Origin: Bifidobacterium sp. ESL0682
GTDB taxonomy: Bacteria > Actinomycetota > Actinomycetes > Actinomycetales > Bifidobacteriaceae
DNA: 64,000 nucleotides
Assembly: GCF_029392815.1 (NCBI RefSeq)
Contig: NZ_CP113942.1
Span: 372,001 to 436,000 of the forward strand
Direction: 5' to 3'
The notes below the pieces were generated by a model, which did not search any database, was not told the origin of the DNA, and saw nothing but the letters and a program-made list of their open reading frames with translations. Positions 1 to 8,638 of the stretch are shown here, piece after piece. Each line of letters starts with the position of its first letter. The stretch's first letter is position 1. The position numbers and the translations under genes are program-made.

Positions 1-851
1 AGCAGCACCTGAGAGCCAACCGTTTGACCGGCCAAGCCTTGCTTCCAACCTGTGACGACCTGCTGCAGCGAGAACTGCGCGGCCTTGCCCTTGTCCCACG
101 ATGAATCGAACTTCGAGGGCTTGCCGTCCTTGTCCATCACCCAGCCGGTGTAATGCGCGTCGATGGTGTCTTTCTCATCCACCTGCTTGCCTTTGCCCTT
201 GATGAGCGGCTGTACGACGAGGTCGTTGCCGGGCTTATAGCCGTTAAAGTCGATGGACGGGGCGCCCTTGCTGTTGAGTGTCACCTTGGGCAGGTTCGCC
301 GGCACATCGGTGACTTTGTCACCTTCGGCTCGGGTGAGCGACTTGGACTGGGAAACCATGGTGAGCGCCATAATATAAGAAGTTTTGGCGCTGTTCTTGT
401 CGTTGACGCCGAAGGCCACGGTTGAGTTAATTCTCTGGTCTTTCAGCACGTTGTAATAGGTCTTGTTAATGCTCTGCTCGTTCATCACCATCGAGCAATC
501 TGGGGTGTTCTTCTCCCAGGTGCTCATCATCTCACCGTCGTCCTTGGCGTTGAGTGCAACAGCCTGCACACAGACGTGATTGTCCTTCTTGATGGGCGCG
601 CCGTTGCCCTTTTGCAGTACGGCGTAAGAATTATTGACCACGCTCATCGGGGTGTGGAAGGTGATCTTCGGCTTCTTGCCGAGTTCTCCGGTGGCCTTAA
701 CGCCCGCCATCTGGATGCCGTTCGAATCGGCAGAATTGTTGGAATCGTCGCCTTTACCTGATCCGCAAGCCGCCAAACCGAATGACAGCGCGATGGCGCA
801 GGCCGCCGCAAGAGCACGGCTGAGCTGTCGTGAAAGATTGTTGTTATGCAT
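1..851 (-). CDS. FKBP-type peptidyl-prolyl cis-trans isomerase lipoprotein (3' end outside window)
   Basis: Read from the complement starting at ATG 851; the frame stays open to the window edge, so the C-terminus is missing. Residues 1-30 form a lipoprotein signal peptide with lipobox FGLAAC, followed by a Ser/Asp/Gly-rich linker. The middle (about 40-210) has no domain I can name. From about residue 215 the sequence matches an FKBP fold: IDAHYTGWVMDKDGKPSKFD, then SSWDKG and VVTGWKQGLAGQTVGSQ. Family knowledge: such proteins are extracytoplasmic proline isomerases that assist folding of exported proteins. It is divergent from the gene at 969, with a 117-base shared upstream region. The family assignment is firm; the role is inferred. 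Confidence 0.85.
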   Translation of the reverse strand, partial: MHNNNLSRQLSRALAAACAIALSFGLAACGSGKGDDSNNSADSNGIQMAGVKATGELGKKPKITFHTPMSVVNNSYAVLQKGNGAPIKKDNHVCVQAVALNAKDDGEMMSTWEKNTPDCSMVMNEQSINKTYYNVLKDQRINSTVAFGVNDKNSAKTSYIMALTMVSQSKSLTRAEGDKVTDVPANLPKVTLNSKGAPSIDFNGYKPGNDLVVQPLIKGKGKQVDEKDTIDAHYTGWVMDKDGKPSKFDSSWDKGKAAQFSLQQVVTGWKQGLAGQTVGSQVL

Positions 852-968
852 GGTTCACCAGCTTAGCTGCGAACCTTGATTTATACCTGAATGTGCCTGT
901 GATACGAAAAGCGTTCAGTATAAATTCCCAGCATTCTATCGGATAGGCCTTGTAGAATGTAGAACAAT

Positions 969-1682
969 ATGACTTCAGAAAACGATGAACAACAGAAGCG
1001 GAATACGAAACCCACGAAGCATGCGCTGGTCATGCGTGGCGTTGTCGCGCCCATTTTCGGTCTTTTGGCAGTGTTGTTCATCGTGCTGGGCGCGTTGAAC
1101 GCGACCGTCTGGAAACCTGCAAAAGAAATCACTGCGGATACTTCCGTTTCGGGCGCACAATATGTGGTCACCGATCCTGGCATGCTTAACTTGCTCAACA
1201 AAACGGTGACGGTGAAGGTCAAGACGACGGCCGCCGACGATAATGGCAGCAAATCCGCGAAGGGCGAAAACGCCGATTCTTCTGTGAAAACCTGTGTCGC
1301 GATGGGCAGCTCCAAGGATGCTACGGGCTGGTTGGCCGGTCAGGACTACACCCGTATCACCGGCCTGCAAGGTTGGAAGACGCTTTCCAGCAAGACTGCC
1401 AAAGGTCAGAAACTCGCGTCGAGCGGCACGGCGGACGGTGAAGTGGCGTTCAAGGATTCGGATATGTGGTCTTCCGTTCAGTGCAGCAACGGAACTATTT
1501 CGATGAATTTGAACGATGTCAAGGCCGATCAGGTGATGGTTATTGATACTGGGATTTCTTCGGCAAAATCGGGGTCTGACACTGCAGACGCTGCGAGCGG
1601 CAGTGAAACCAATGCATCTGGTGAAGCCAATGCATCTGGCGATTCCAGTGATTCCGCTAAAAGGTCGCACAACCAAAGCTGA
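969..1682 (+). CDS. Single-pass membrane protein, function unknown
   Basis: A 237-residue protein. The N-terminus is charged and followed by one hydrophobic segment at about residues 24-46 (VVAPIFGLLAVLFIVLGALN). Next comes an extracytoplasmic domain rich in Asp, Thr and Ser, with two cysteines (CVAMG and VQCSNG) that could pair. The last 45 residues are a Ser/Gly/Asp/Ala linker containing a short repeat, NASGEANASG. It starts a run of three same-strand genes (969-3720) with 8-base spacing to the next gene and a 4-base overlap to the third, so they are probably co-transcribed and work at the envelope. I recognise no named domain. Confidence 0.7.
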   Translation: MTSENDEQQKRNTKPTKHALVMRGVVAPIFGLLAVLFIVLGALNATVWKPAKEITADTSVSGAQYVVTDPGMLNLLNKTVTVKVKTTAADDNGSKSAKGENADSSVKTCVAMGSSKDATGWLAGQDYTRITGLQGWKTLSSKTAKGQKLASSGTADGEVAFKDSDMWSSVQCSNGTISMNLNDVKADQVMVIDTGISSAKSGSDTADAASGSETNASGEANASGDSSDSAKRSHNQS

Positions 1683-1690
1683 CACTCACC

Positions 1691-2716
1691 ATGCATTGGG
1701 TGCGTCAACAGGTGCCGGATCATGCCACACCGCTCTTCATCGTGGCGGCGGTTTGCGCGGTGCTGACGGTATTGTCGGCTTCGATCTTCGCGATTTCGGC
1801 CAACGAATCGGTCAAGCGCAAGCGCGAGGCTCGTCGTGAGAAGCGAGAAGCGGCAAAGGCCGAGGAGATTTCCATTTCGGAAGCCATGACCGGCAGCTTC
1901 GCCGTTCTGCGCACCAGCATCGTGCACACCACCCATAATCATCGGGCTTCGCACAAAAAGGTAGCGCCTGTCGATACGCCTGCCGCACCGGTCGGAATGT
2001 CGGATGATGGTAATGCGCTTGCCTCCGCCAGTAACGGTCTGGCCGGAGCAGACAATGGTGATGGATTCGATGACGAAACTTCCGCAGATGATGTATCGAC
2101 ACCCAGTATCATCGATCCGACCCGTCGCAATCTCGTGGCCGACATGCAGATGCGTAGCGACGACGATAAGTCCGCAGAAACTTTGCCAAGTGACGAATCT
2201 GGCAACGGAGTCGGACGCCATCGGGGAGCCTCTGAGCAGGAATCCGAATCTGATGCCAATCAAGAGGGCAAGGTCGGCAGACATAGCCGCTTTGCACCCG
2301 AGGCTGATGGTCAGGCCGCTGCGTCCGTTCAGGCGCCCGTTGCCGTCTCGTTGGATGAATCGTCCAGAAGCTCGGATGATGCTGGTGAAACAAACAAGGA
2401 TGGCGAGGGTCGAAGGACTTCCAGTGCCGATGCCGTGATCGATGAAGGCCATGCCGAGGATGAGACCAGCGTCATTTCGCTGGATGAGCTTCGTGCCTAT
2501 TACGCCCGCTTCTCCCAGGAAGATGATGAAAAGGACGAGACACCTTCACAAGACGCAGAGCATGAAAAAGCGGATGCGAATACCGATGAAACGGATGACA
2601 ACGAGACAGTGGTAAAGCAGGCGAAGAAAACTGAGGAAACCGGCCAACAGGTTGATGACGACGGCGACAAGCCGCAGGCCAATGAGGATGACCATAAGGC
2701 CGAGGAGGACGCATGA
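1691..2716 (+). CDS. Membrane-anchored acidic low-complexity protein
   Basis: A 341-residue protein with one hydrophobic segment near the N-terminus (about residues 13-38). A basic juxtamembrane stretch (VKRKREARREKREAAKAEE) follows, consistent with an N-out or signal-anchor topology with the bulk in the cytoplasm. The remaining 250 residues are very rich in Asp, Glu, Ser and Ala and look disordered. A short ordered patch, VISLDELRAYYARFSQEDD, lies at about residues 258-276. Its stop overlaps the start of the next gene (ATGA), implying translational coupling. No family is recognised. Confidence 0.65.
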   Translation: MHWVRQQVPDHATPLFIVAAVCAVLTVLSASIFAISANESVKRKREARREKREAAKAEEISISEAMTGSFAVLRTSIVHTTHNHRASHKKVAPVDTPAAPVGMSDDGNALASASNGLAGADNGDGFDDETSADDVSTPSIIDPTRRNLVADMQMRSDDDKSAETLPSDESGNGVGRHRGASEQESESDANQEGKVGRHSRFAPEADGQAAASVQAPVAVSLDESSRSSDDAGETNKDGEGRRTSSADAVIDEGHAEDETSVISLDELRAYYARFSQEDDEKDETPSQDAEHEKADANTDETDDNETVVKQAKKTEETGQQVDDDGDKPQANEDDHKAEEDA

Positions 2717-3720
2717 ACTCCAAGAGACTGCTGAAAACACTAACAGCCGCTGCATTGGCTGCGGCCACACTCATCGGAACCGCTGCGTGCGGCGACCAGG
2801 CCCCGCAACCGCAGGGCAGCCAGGCATCCGTGCAAACACCCGACATCACCGAGGCCCAGGAAAAGAAGATACGCAACGCAACGCTCGATGCGCTTGATGC
2901 CGCCGACAAGGCCAAGAGCCCCGACGGTTTGGATGTGCGTGTCACCGGCCCGGCGCTTCAGGTGCGCACCAGCGAACTGGCGATTGCCCAAGCCACCGGC
3001 AACCTCGATCCCAAGGCCACGATTCCCAAAGACATCGCCCAGACGATCATCCCCACCCAGTCGGGTTGGCCGCGCTCCGTTTTCTCGATTACGACCACCA
3101 CGCAGGATCAGCAGTCCAAGCGTTTGCTGGTGATGACGCAGCAGAGTCCGCGCAGCAACTACAAGCTGTGGGGCGTGGTACGTCTGTTCCAAGGCGCCAA
3201 GCTGCCGGAATTTGCTATTCCCTCGATCGGCTCAAGCATGGGCGGTGTCGACGATTCCGGACTGTTGCTTTCGCCCAAGCAGACCGTCGACGACTACGCC
3301 GATGTGCTGGTCAACGGCCAGCAGAGCAAATATTTCAACGATTTCTCGAGCGATTATTTCCGTGAGGACCTGACCAAGCTTTCTCAAACCGTCCAGCAGG
3401 GCATGGAACGCAACCACGGCACGCAGACTCAGACCTTCACGCCGGTCAAAGACCAGATTTCAGTGATGCGCTCCAGTGACGGCGGTGACCTTGTCGTCGC
3501 ACAGATCGATTCCGAATGGACTCGTTCGGCTGGCGAGGGACGCGAATCCCAGCCCGCCAGCGATGCCGAACGTGCGCTTTTCGGACAGGGCAAGGCCACC
3601 TCCACGATGAAAGTCACCTATGTCAATGTGGTCGCCTTCTATGTGCCGCCCGCCAAGTCCGGTCAGAAGGTTGTTGCCGTGGGCGCCGAGCGTCAGCCGA
3701 TTAAGGTTGAGGCACTCTAA
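2713..3720 (+). CDS. Lipoprotein, third gene of the envelope cluster
   Basis: A 335-residue protein starting at ATG 2713 behind GAGGAG (2702-2707). Residues 1-26 are a lipoprotein signal with lipobox LIGTAAC. The mature part has a regular mixed composition with conserved-looking patches (TQSGWPRSVFSITTTTQDQ, NYKLWGVVRLFQGAKLPEFA). I do not recognise the domain. Its coupling by ATGA overlap to the acidic membrane protein, and the divergent FKBP lipoprotein at 851, suggest a shared extracytoplasmic task such as envelope protein folding or assembly. That is inference from position only. Confidence 0.75.
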   Translation: MNSKRLLKTLTAAALAAATLIGTAACGDQAPQPQGSQASVQTPDITEAQEKKIRNATLDALDAADKAKSPDGLDVRVTGPALQVRTSELAIAQATGNLDPKATIPKDIAQTIIPTQSGWPRSVFSITTTTQDQQSKRLLVMTQQSPRSNYKLWGVVRLFQGAKLPEFAIPSIGSSMGGVDDSGLLLSPKQTVDDYADVLVNGQQSKYFNDFSSDYFREDLTKLSQTVQQGMERNHGTQTQTFTPVKDQISVMRSSDGGDLVVAQIDSEWTRSAGEGRESQPASDAERALFGQGKATSTMKVTYVNVVAFYVPPAKSGQKVVAVGAERQPIKVEAL

Positions 3721-3962
3721 GCACGCTATTCGAACTCCCTATTGCGGCTCGACGTGTACAGGACATCAGATGCCAGTCGACGCAAATTGTTGCCCGGTAT
3801 CGGTGAATCGGGCATGTGAAATTTTCCTTGCATCTGGGTCCGCCATCAGACAAAGCAGTGTCTTTTGGGGTCGGGCGGCAGGTAGATTAGACATTGTCAT
3901 ATACGGTATCGGGTAGATAGCGGGTTCTGCGTCGCAACGACGCAAGGAGAAAGAAGGTACTT

Positions 3963-4937
3963 TTGGCAGCAGCAAGCAATTCACAGTCGAATCCGGGCAT
4001 TTCGTTGGCTGGTGCGGTCGATTTGAGCTCGATCAAGCATCAGGTGCAGGCCGAGCCGGGTCAGGCCGGCGGTGCGCCTTCGGCGGGCGGCTACGTCATC
4101 GACGTCACCGAGTCCACATTCCAAGCGGTTTTGCAGACTTCCGCCACGTATCCTGTGGTGCTGTTGCTGTGGATTCCCACCGACGACCGGCTGTTTGCCA
4201 TGGCCAAGACGCTGGGCGATACCATCAACGGCATGAAGGGACAGTTGCAGCTTGCCCGTGTCGACGTCAATGCTGAACCCGGCATCGCTCAGGCCTTCCA
4301 GATCAAGGGTGCGCCGGCGTTGTTCGCGCTTATCGGCGGCCGTCCGATGCCGATTCTCGAGGGGCTGCCGAGCGACGAGGAATTGAAGCAGATTACCGAC
4401 ACCTTGTTACCGCAGATCGTTCAGCTTGCCCAGCAGGCGGGGGTTAGTGGAACAGCGCCGTATTCGGGCGATCCCGATGCCGATGCGGCTGCGGGTGCTG
4501 ATGGAGACGCAGCGGCCGAGCAAGTGCCGCCCGAGCATCAGCAGGCTCACCAGCTCGCGGCCGACGGTGACTACGCCGGTGCCGCCGAGGCCTATGCTCA
4601 AGTTCTTGAAGCGAATCCGAATGATGCGCTGGCTGCCCGCGAACGTTCCAAGGCCTTGCTGCTGGCGCGTTCCGGTGAAGCCGATGTGCGCAAGGTTCGC
4701 ACCGCTGCGGCAGACAATCCCGATGACGTCGATGCGCAGCTCGCCGTCGCCGATATCGATATGATCGGCGGTCAGATTGAAGATGCGTTCTCGCGTCTGC
4801 TCGATTACCTTGCAGCAGGCCACAAGGCAGACCTGGAGCCGGTTCGCCAGCGCCTGCTCGAATATTTCGTCATCCCCGAGCCCGACGACCCTCGACTGAA
4901 GGCTGCTCGTCGTCGCCTTTCCACGCTGATGTACTGA
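3963..4937 (+). CDS. Thioredoxin-like/TPR co-chaperone-type protein without cysteines
   Basis: A 324-residue protein with TTG start at 3963, preceded by AGAAGG at 3952-3957. Residues 45-150 read as a thioredoxin fold: VIDVTESTFQAVLQ, VVLLLWIPTDDR, LARVDVNAEPGIAQAFQIKG and the cis-Pro region APALFALIGG. The CxxC motif is absent (WIPTDDR where WCxxC is expected) and the whole protein has no cysteine. Residues 185-324 form TPR-like helices (AHQLAADGDYAGAAEAYAQV, NPNDALAARERSKAL). This matches the CnoX/YbbN architecture of co-chaperones, which in many bacteria also lack a redox motif. A holdase role is inferred. Confidence 0.8.
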   Translation: MAAASNSQSNPGISLAGAVDLSSIKHQVQAEPGQAGGAPSAGGYVIDVTESTFQAVLQTSATYPVVLLLWIPTDDRLFAMAKTLGDTINGMKGQLQLARVDVNAEPGIAQAFQIKGAPALFALIGGRPMPILEGLPSDEELKQITDTLLPQIVQLAQQAGVSGTAPYSGDPDADAAAGADGDAAAEQVPPEHQQAHQLAADGDYAGAAEAYAQVLEANPNDALAARERSKALLLARSGEADVRKVRTAAADNPDDVDAQLAVADIDMIGGQIEDAFSRLLDYLAAGHKADLEPVRQRLLEYFVIPEPDDPRLKAARRRLSTLMY

Positions 4938-4964
4938 GCTTAATGCAAGTTCTTTATTCGTAAG

Positions 4965-5002
4965 AATGCACTTTCCTGATCCCACTGTCAGGAAAGTGCA
5001 TT
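4965..5002. terminator. Stem-loop between convergent genes
   Basis: A perfect 15-base inverted repeat (4965-4979 with 4988-5002, core AATGCACTTTCC) and 8-base loop, followed by TTTT on the + strand. It is well placed to end the thioredoxin-TPR transcript, and possibly lepA transcription from the other side. Confidence 0.75.
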
Positions 5003-5067
5003 TTGCTTTCCGCAACATGCATGTTGATGGCACTGCTGCCGGAGACGAGCACCGAGATCCTTGTTAA

Positions 5068-5103
5068 ATGCGCTTCCTTGTCATCTCTGTCAGAGAAGTG
5101 CAT
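5068..5103. repeat. Degenerate second copy of the stem-loop
   Basis: ATGCGCTTCC and GAGAAGTGCAT face each other here and resemble the arms of the stem-loop at 4965-5002. It looks like a decayed duplicate, or a second terminator serving lepA, whose stop is at 5136. Confidence 0.4.
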
Positions 5104-5135
5104 ACCTCCCTGGCCTTGTTGTCGGGAAACACACT

Positions 5136-6932
5136 CTACATTGACAGCTCAAGCACTGCGTCGAAGACCTCCTGCGGTAGCTTGATGTCGCTTTTGGCGG
5201 CCTGGCGTTTGTTGATGCTCTGGCGTCGCAGCAGTGCCTGTTTCTTGGAAATGCTTTTCTTCTCGCCGCTCACCGCAGCGTTCTTGCGCAGCGGCGGCAC
5301 GTCCACCCGAGCGAGCACACGGCCTTCAACCATCGCCTGCACCGGCATGGGGTAGAGCCTGCGTGGAATGGTGTACTTGAGCTTTTCGACCAGTGCCTGG
5401 GTCTTGGCCGGCGCATCCTGGCGGTGGATGATGAACGCCAGCGCATCCACCGGTGCGTAGTTGACATCCAGTTCCACCTTGACCACGTCGGCCATGCCGT
5501 AGTCGGCGAATTGCGTTTCCAGCGTCGCGTAGCCGTGCGAGATCGATTTCAGGGTGTTGAAGAAATCATAGGCGATCTCGGCGGTCGGAATGTGGTAGGT
5601 CACGGTGATGAGGTCGCCCTCGTTCGCGATGTCGGTCAGCGTGCCCATGTGCTTCTCAGCCAGCTGCATCACGGCGTTGAGCTCCTGCTCATCGGTAGTG
5701 ATGACGGCGTTGGAGAACGGCTCCTCGACGTAATCGATTTCGCCGTAATCAGGGAACGTCGAAGGACTGTCCACTTCGTTGACAGTCTCGCTGCCCTTCA
5801 TATGCACACGGTAGGTGACGTTCGGAGCCGTCGTGAGCACATCCAGTCCGTATTCGTTCTTGAGCCGCTCGCGGATGATCTGCAGGTGGAAGATGCCGAG
5901 GAAGCTGCAGCGGAACCCAGGGCCGAGCGCGTCCGAGTTTTCCTTGACGTACTGGAACGAGGAATCGTTGAGGCTCAGTTTTTCGACGGCCAGCTCGAGC
6001 TCGCGGTAGGTGTCGCCCTTGGGGTAGAAGCCGGCGAAAACCATCGGGTGCGCGGGTTCATAGCCGGGCAGCGCTTTCGTGGCGGGATGCGAGCTGTCGG
6101 TGATAGTGTCGCCCACGCGCAGCTGAGTCGGGTCCTTCACGCCGGTTTTGACATAGCCGACTTCGCCCAGCCCGAGCGTTTTCACTGGCGTTTGGCCGGG
6201 GGCGAACACGCCGATTTCGTTGTTCTGCAACGTCTGTTTCGAAGCCATCGCCTTGATGTTCTGGCTTTCGCCCAGCGTGCCGTCGATTACGCGCAGATAG
6301 GCGATGACGCCTTGGTACGGGTCGTAGGAGGAATCGAAAACCAAGGCCTTAAGCGGGGTGGAGGCATCACCCGAGGGTGCCGGAATCGTGGTGTGCACGG
6401 CTTCCAGCACTTCGTGCACGCCGTCACCGGTTTTGGCCGAGACGTACAGGATGTCGGCATCTTCGAGTTCTGGAGCCAGCGAGCGAATCTGCTTTTCGGT
6501 GCGTTCCAAGTCGGCGGCAGGGCTGTCGATCTTGTTGATGACCGGCAGAATGGCCAGCTTGTTTTTGCGGGCGAGCCGTAGGTTGGCGATGGTCTGTGCC
6601 TGCACGCCCTGCGTGGCGTCGACCAGCAATATCGCGCCTTCGCAGGCGGCGAGGCTTTTGGAGACCTCGTAGGAGAAGTCGACGTGGCCGGGGGTGTCGA
6701 TGAGGTTGTATTCGTATTCCTTGCCGTCGTCGGCGCGATAGAAGTTGCGGACGGTGCGCGACTTGACGGTTACGCCATGCTCGCGTTCGACAGCCATGTC
6801 GTCGAGCAACTGATCGCTGGCCTCGCGCTCGCTGATGGTTTCGGTTTGCTCCATGATGCGGTCGGCCAGCGTCGATTTGCCGTGGTCGATGTGTGCGATG
6901 ATGGCGAAGTTGCGGATGAGTTCGGTGTTCAT
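5136..6932 (-). CDS. lepA: Elongation factor 4 (LepA), atypical paralogue type
   Basis: A 598-residue translational GTPase of full length. G motifs are visible: AHIDHGKSTLADR (P-loop), DTPGHVDF (switch II), NKIDS (G4) and SAKTG (G5). The EF4 C-terminal region ends in KSDIKLPQEVFDAVLELSM. EF4 is known to act on stalled or mispositioned ribosomes. The switch I region reads REHGVTVKSRTVRNFYRADD rather than the usual REQGITIKAQAV, a signature I associate with a second LepA found in lactobacilli and some bifidobacteria beside the housekeeping copy. It lies 49 bases downstream of a TetR gene on the same strand, with AAAGGA upstream of the start, so it is probably in that regulator's operon. The presence of another lepA elsewhere is inference. 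Confidence 0.93.
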   Translation of the reverse strand: MNTELIRNFAIIAHIDHGKSTLADRIMEQTETISEREASDQLLDDMAVEREHGVTVKSRTVRNFYRADDGKEYEYNLIDTPGHVDFSYEVSKSLAACEGAILLVDATQGVQAQTIANLRLARKNKLAILPVINKIDSPAADLERTEKQIRSLAPELEDADILYVSAKTGDGVHEVLEAVHTTIPAPSGDASTPLKALVFDSSYDPYQGVIAYLRVIDGTLGESQNIKAMASKQTLQNNEIGVFAPGQTPVKTLGLGEVGYVKTGVKDPTQLRVGDTITDSSHPATKALPGYEPAHPMVFAGFYPKGDTYRELELAVEKLSLNDSSFQYVKENSDALGPGFRCSFLGIFHLQIIRERLKNEYGLDVLTTAPNVTYRVHMKGSETVNEVDSPSTFPDYGEIDYVEEPFSNAVITTDEQELNAVMQLAEKHMGTLTDIANEGDLITVTYHIPTAEIAYDFFNTLKSISHGYATLETQFADYGMADVVKVELDVNYAPVDALAFIIHRQDAPAKTQALVEKLKYTIPRRLYPMPVQAMVEGRVLARVDVPPLRKNAAVSGEKKSISKKQALLRRQSINKRQAAKSDIKLPQEVFDAVLELSM

Positions 6933-6981
6933 ACTTGTTATGTCCTTTAAGGTATTTGGTATTGGGGAAATCAGAACTTCG

Positions 6982-7637
6982 TCAGAGTTTTACGGACGGG
7001 AACTTTCCGATAAGGTAGTTGCGCATCACTTCCGTGCAATCATGTGCCAGATCCACTTGGAAATCGCTGAAATCGCGGTTTTCGAGTGTGACATGGTCGA
7101 AGGAATCGAGTCCGTTCATGTTCATCAGGCCGCTGATGACGGCGCTTTGCACAATGAAAAGCCTGCTGACCTCGGACTGGGGAGGCTCGGGATCTGGTCG
7201 GCGATAAGCGTGGCAAGCTGCTGATTCTTGTCATAGAGTTTCTGACGGTGATCGATCGTCTGCTCCATATTCGCGCCATGTTCGAGAATCGGTCCTCGCA
7301 GGGCGTTGAGCCGTACCAGCGACGGGCGCTCGCGCACAAGCTTTGAGGTGCTGTCGAGCAGCAGGTGCGCAAAGTCGTGCAGCGAGAAATCGGTTTGGGC
7401 GGAGATTTCGCTCATCAGGTCGTCGAAATAATCCTGATATCCGTCGAGCAGCAAGGTCATGAACAGGCTTTCCTTGCAATCGAAATAATTGAAGAGCGTT
7501 CCTTTCGACACCTCCGCGGCTTTGGCGATGTCGGACATGGTGATGGCGCCGAACGAACGTGTCTCGAAGAGTTTGAGCGCGGCAGCTGAAATACGTTGCG
7601 CCCGTTCCCGTTTCTGTTCTTCGCTGAGTATGTTCAT
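6982..7637 (-). CDS. TetR-family regulator, one frame break
   Basis: The start is ATG 7637 (MNILSEEQ); an upstream in-frame start would lie inside the operator. Residues 10-60 carry the TetR HTH: AAALKLFETRSFGAITMSDI, then KAAEVSKGTLFNYFDCKESL. The original frame stops at 7125, but shifting by one base near 7170-7175 (CCGAGG, one G too few) restores a natural C-terminus, SRLFIVQSAVISGLMNMNG to MRNYLIGKFPSVKL, ending at 6982. The repaired protein is 218 residues, normal for the family. The ligand-binding half is not assignable. Its promoter holds two palindromic operators, so autorepression and control of the downstream lepA are likely. Confidence 0.85.
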
Positions 7638-7662
7638 GGCTCTTTCTTTCGAGAATCTATCG

Positions 7663-7675
7663 TGACCACCGGTCA
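7663..7675. promoter_or_regulatory. TetR operator, downstream copy
   Basis: TGACCACCGGTCA is a palindrome with 5-base arms. It lies between the -10 box and the tetR start, and is centred 34 bases from its near-identical partner at 7697-7709. Confidence 0.75.
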
Positions 7676-7681
7676 TTTTTA

Positions 7682-7710
7682 ATGATAAACAATTACTGAC
7701 CGCCGGTCAA
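7682..7710 (-). promoter_or_regulatory. tetR promoter
   Basis: On the complement, TTGACC (7710-7705) and TATCAT (7687-7682) are separated by 17 bases. The -35 box is embedded in one operator and the other operator sits just after the -10 box, the classic layout for repression. Confidence 0.7.
7697..7709. promoter_or_regulatory. TetR operator, upstream copy
   Basis: TGACCGCCGGTCA differs from the other copy at one central base only and overlaps the -35 box of the tetR promoter. Confidence 0.75.
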
Positions 7711-7903
7711 ATTTAACTTAGAAAGTGTTTGGTCAAGCTAAAAAGAACTTTGCAACGTGTGATTTGTTGAATGCTGCCGTTGTAAAAGTGCACTCAAGCT
7801 ATCGTAAAACGTACTTTCTCGACGGCACCTTTAAAAATATGCAGTGTAGGCTCGCCAGAGTGAGCCTTTATAGTGCAGTTATCCAAAGACGTATCGGCGT
7901 CGA

Positions 7904-8530
7904 TTATTCGTGCCGATTGCGGCCGTAGATCTGCTCGAAGTGGGGGCCTTGCTCGGCCAGTTCGCGGTCGAAGTCCTTGTTCCATGTGCTAAACGGCCTG
8001 CCGGCGAGTCCGTCGTTGGAGAAGCGTGCCTGATCGGTGATTTCGGTGATGCAGAAGTCGGGGATGATGAGGTTCGTCACCGGCCTCGAACGCTTGGCCT
8101 CAGCCACGATGAGCGGCGCGTTCGACCCGCCGAACACGTCGATATCCCATCCATCCTCGCCAATCCATGCGGCAAAACGATTCTTGATGATGATTTCTCC
8201 GCCACGCTTGATGAGTTCTGCGGCGATGTTGGCATCGATTTCTCGTTCGGCCTCGTAACGGGTGCCGCCCACGGACGGTCCTTTGATGGCGACGGATGCC
8301 TCGGTGAAACTGTCTCGATACTGGTCGAGCACCGCCATTGCGTCGGTTTTGGCATCCATTTCAATGCGAATCTTTCGACTTAGCAGCCGCACGCGCAGCG
8401 CATAGTTGTCGGAGTGAACGTAATAACTCTGTACGATGAGCGTCGGCGCACTGCCGTCGTCCAGTTCCGCGGGCATGGTTCGACAGAAGAACCGCCGGTC
8501 GAATTCGAAGTCGTTCATTTCAGGAGCCAT
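7904..8530 (-). CDS. CYTH-domain protein
   Basis: A 208-residue protein. The N-terminal FEFDRRFF, the strand pattern around LIVQSYYVHSDNYALRVRLL and the acidic IVAEAKRSRPVTNLIIPDFC, ITEITD segments fit the CYTH tunnel fold (CyaB/thiamine triphosphatase superfamily), which binds metal ions and triphosphorylated substrates. The bifidobacterial subgroup replaces the usual ExExK with FEFDRRFF-like sequences, so the substrate cannot be given. A weak stem-loop (7848-7867, AGGCTC/GAGCCT) beyond its stop may terminate it. It stands alone between tetR's upstream region and tRNA-Arg. Confidence 0.65.
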   Translation of the reverse strand: MAPEMNDFEFDRRFFCRTMPAELDDGSAPTLIVQSYYVHSDNYALRVRLLSRKIRIEMDAKTDAMAVLDQYRDSFTEASVAIKGPSVGGTRYEAEREIDANIAAELIKRGGEIIIKNRFAAWIGEDGWDIDVFGGSNAPLIVAEAKRSRPVTNLIIPDFCITEITDQARFSNDGLAGRPFSTWNKDFDRELAEQGPHFEQIYGRNRHE

Positions 8531-8638
8531 ATTCCAAGTCTAGACGAAACGGCGGTGTCGCGCATTTTCCTATGCAGATATGTGATTCTTCATGCCACGC
8601 CGTTGGTCGGTTGCGGTGCTATGCTGTAACAGTTGTTT

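Noticed and set aside
5424..6581. 385-codon open frame on the + strand inside lepA
   Set aside because: Shadow of LepA; low-complexity translation without domain pattern.
7638..7676. Upstream start for tetR giving an MTGGHD extension
   Set aside because: It would put the coding region across the operator and promoter; ATG 7637 gives the usual TetR N-terminus.
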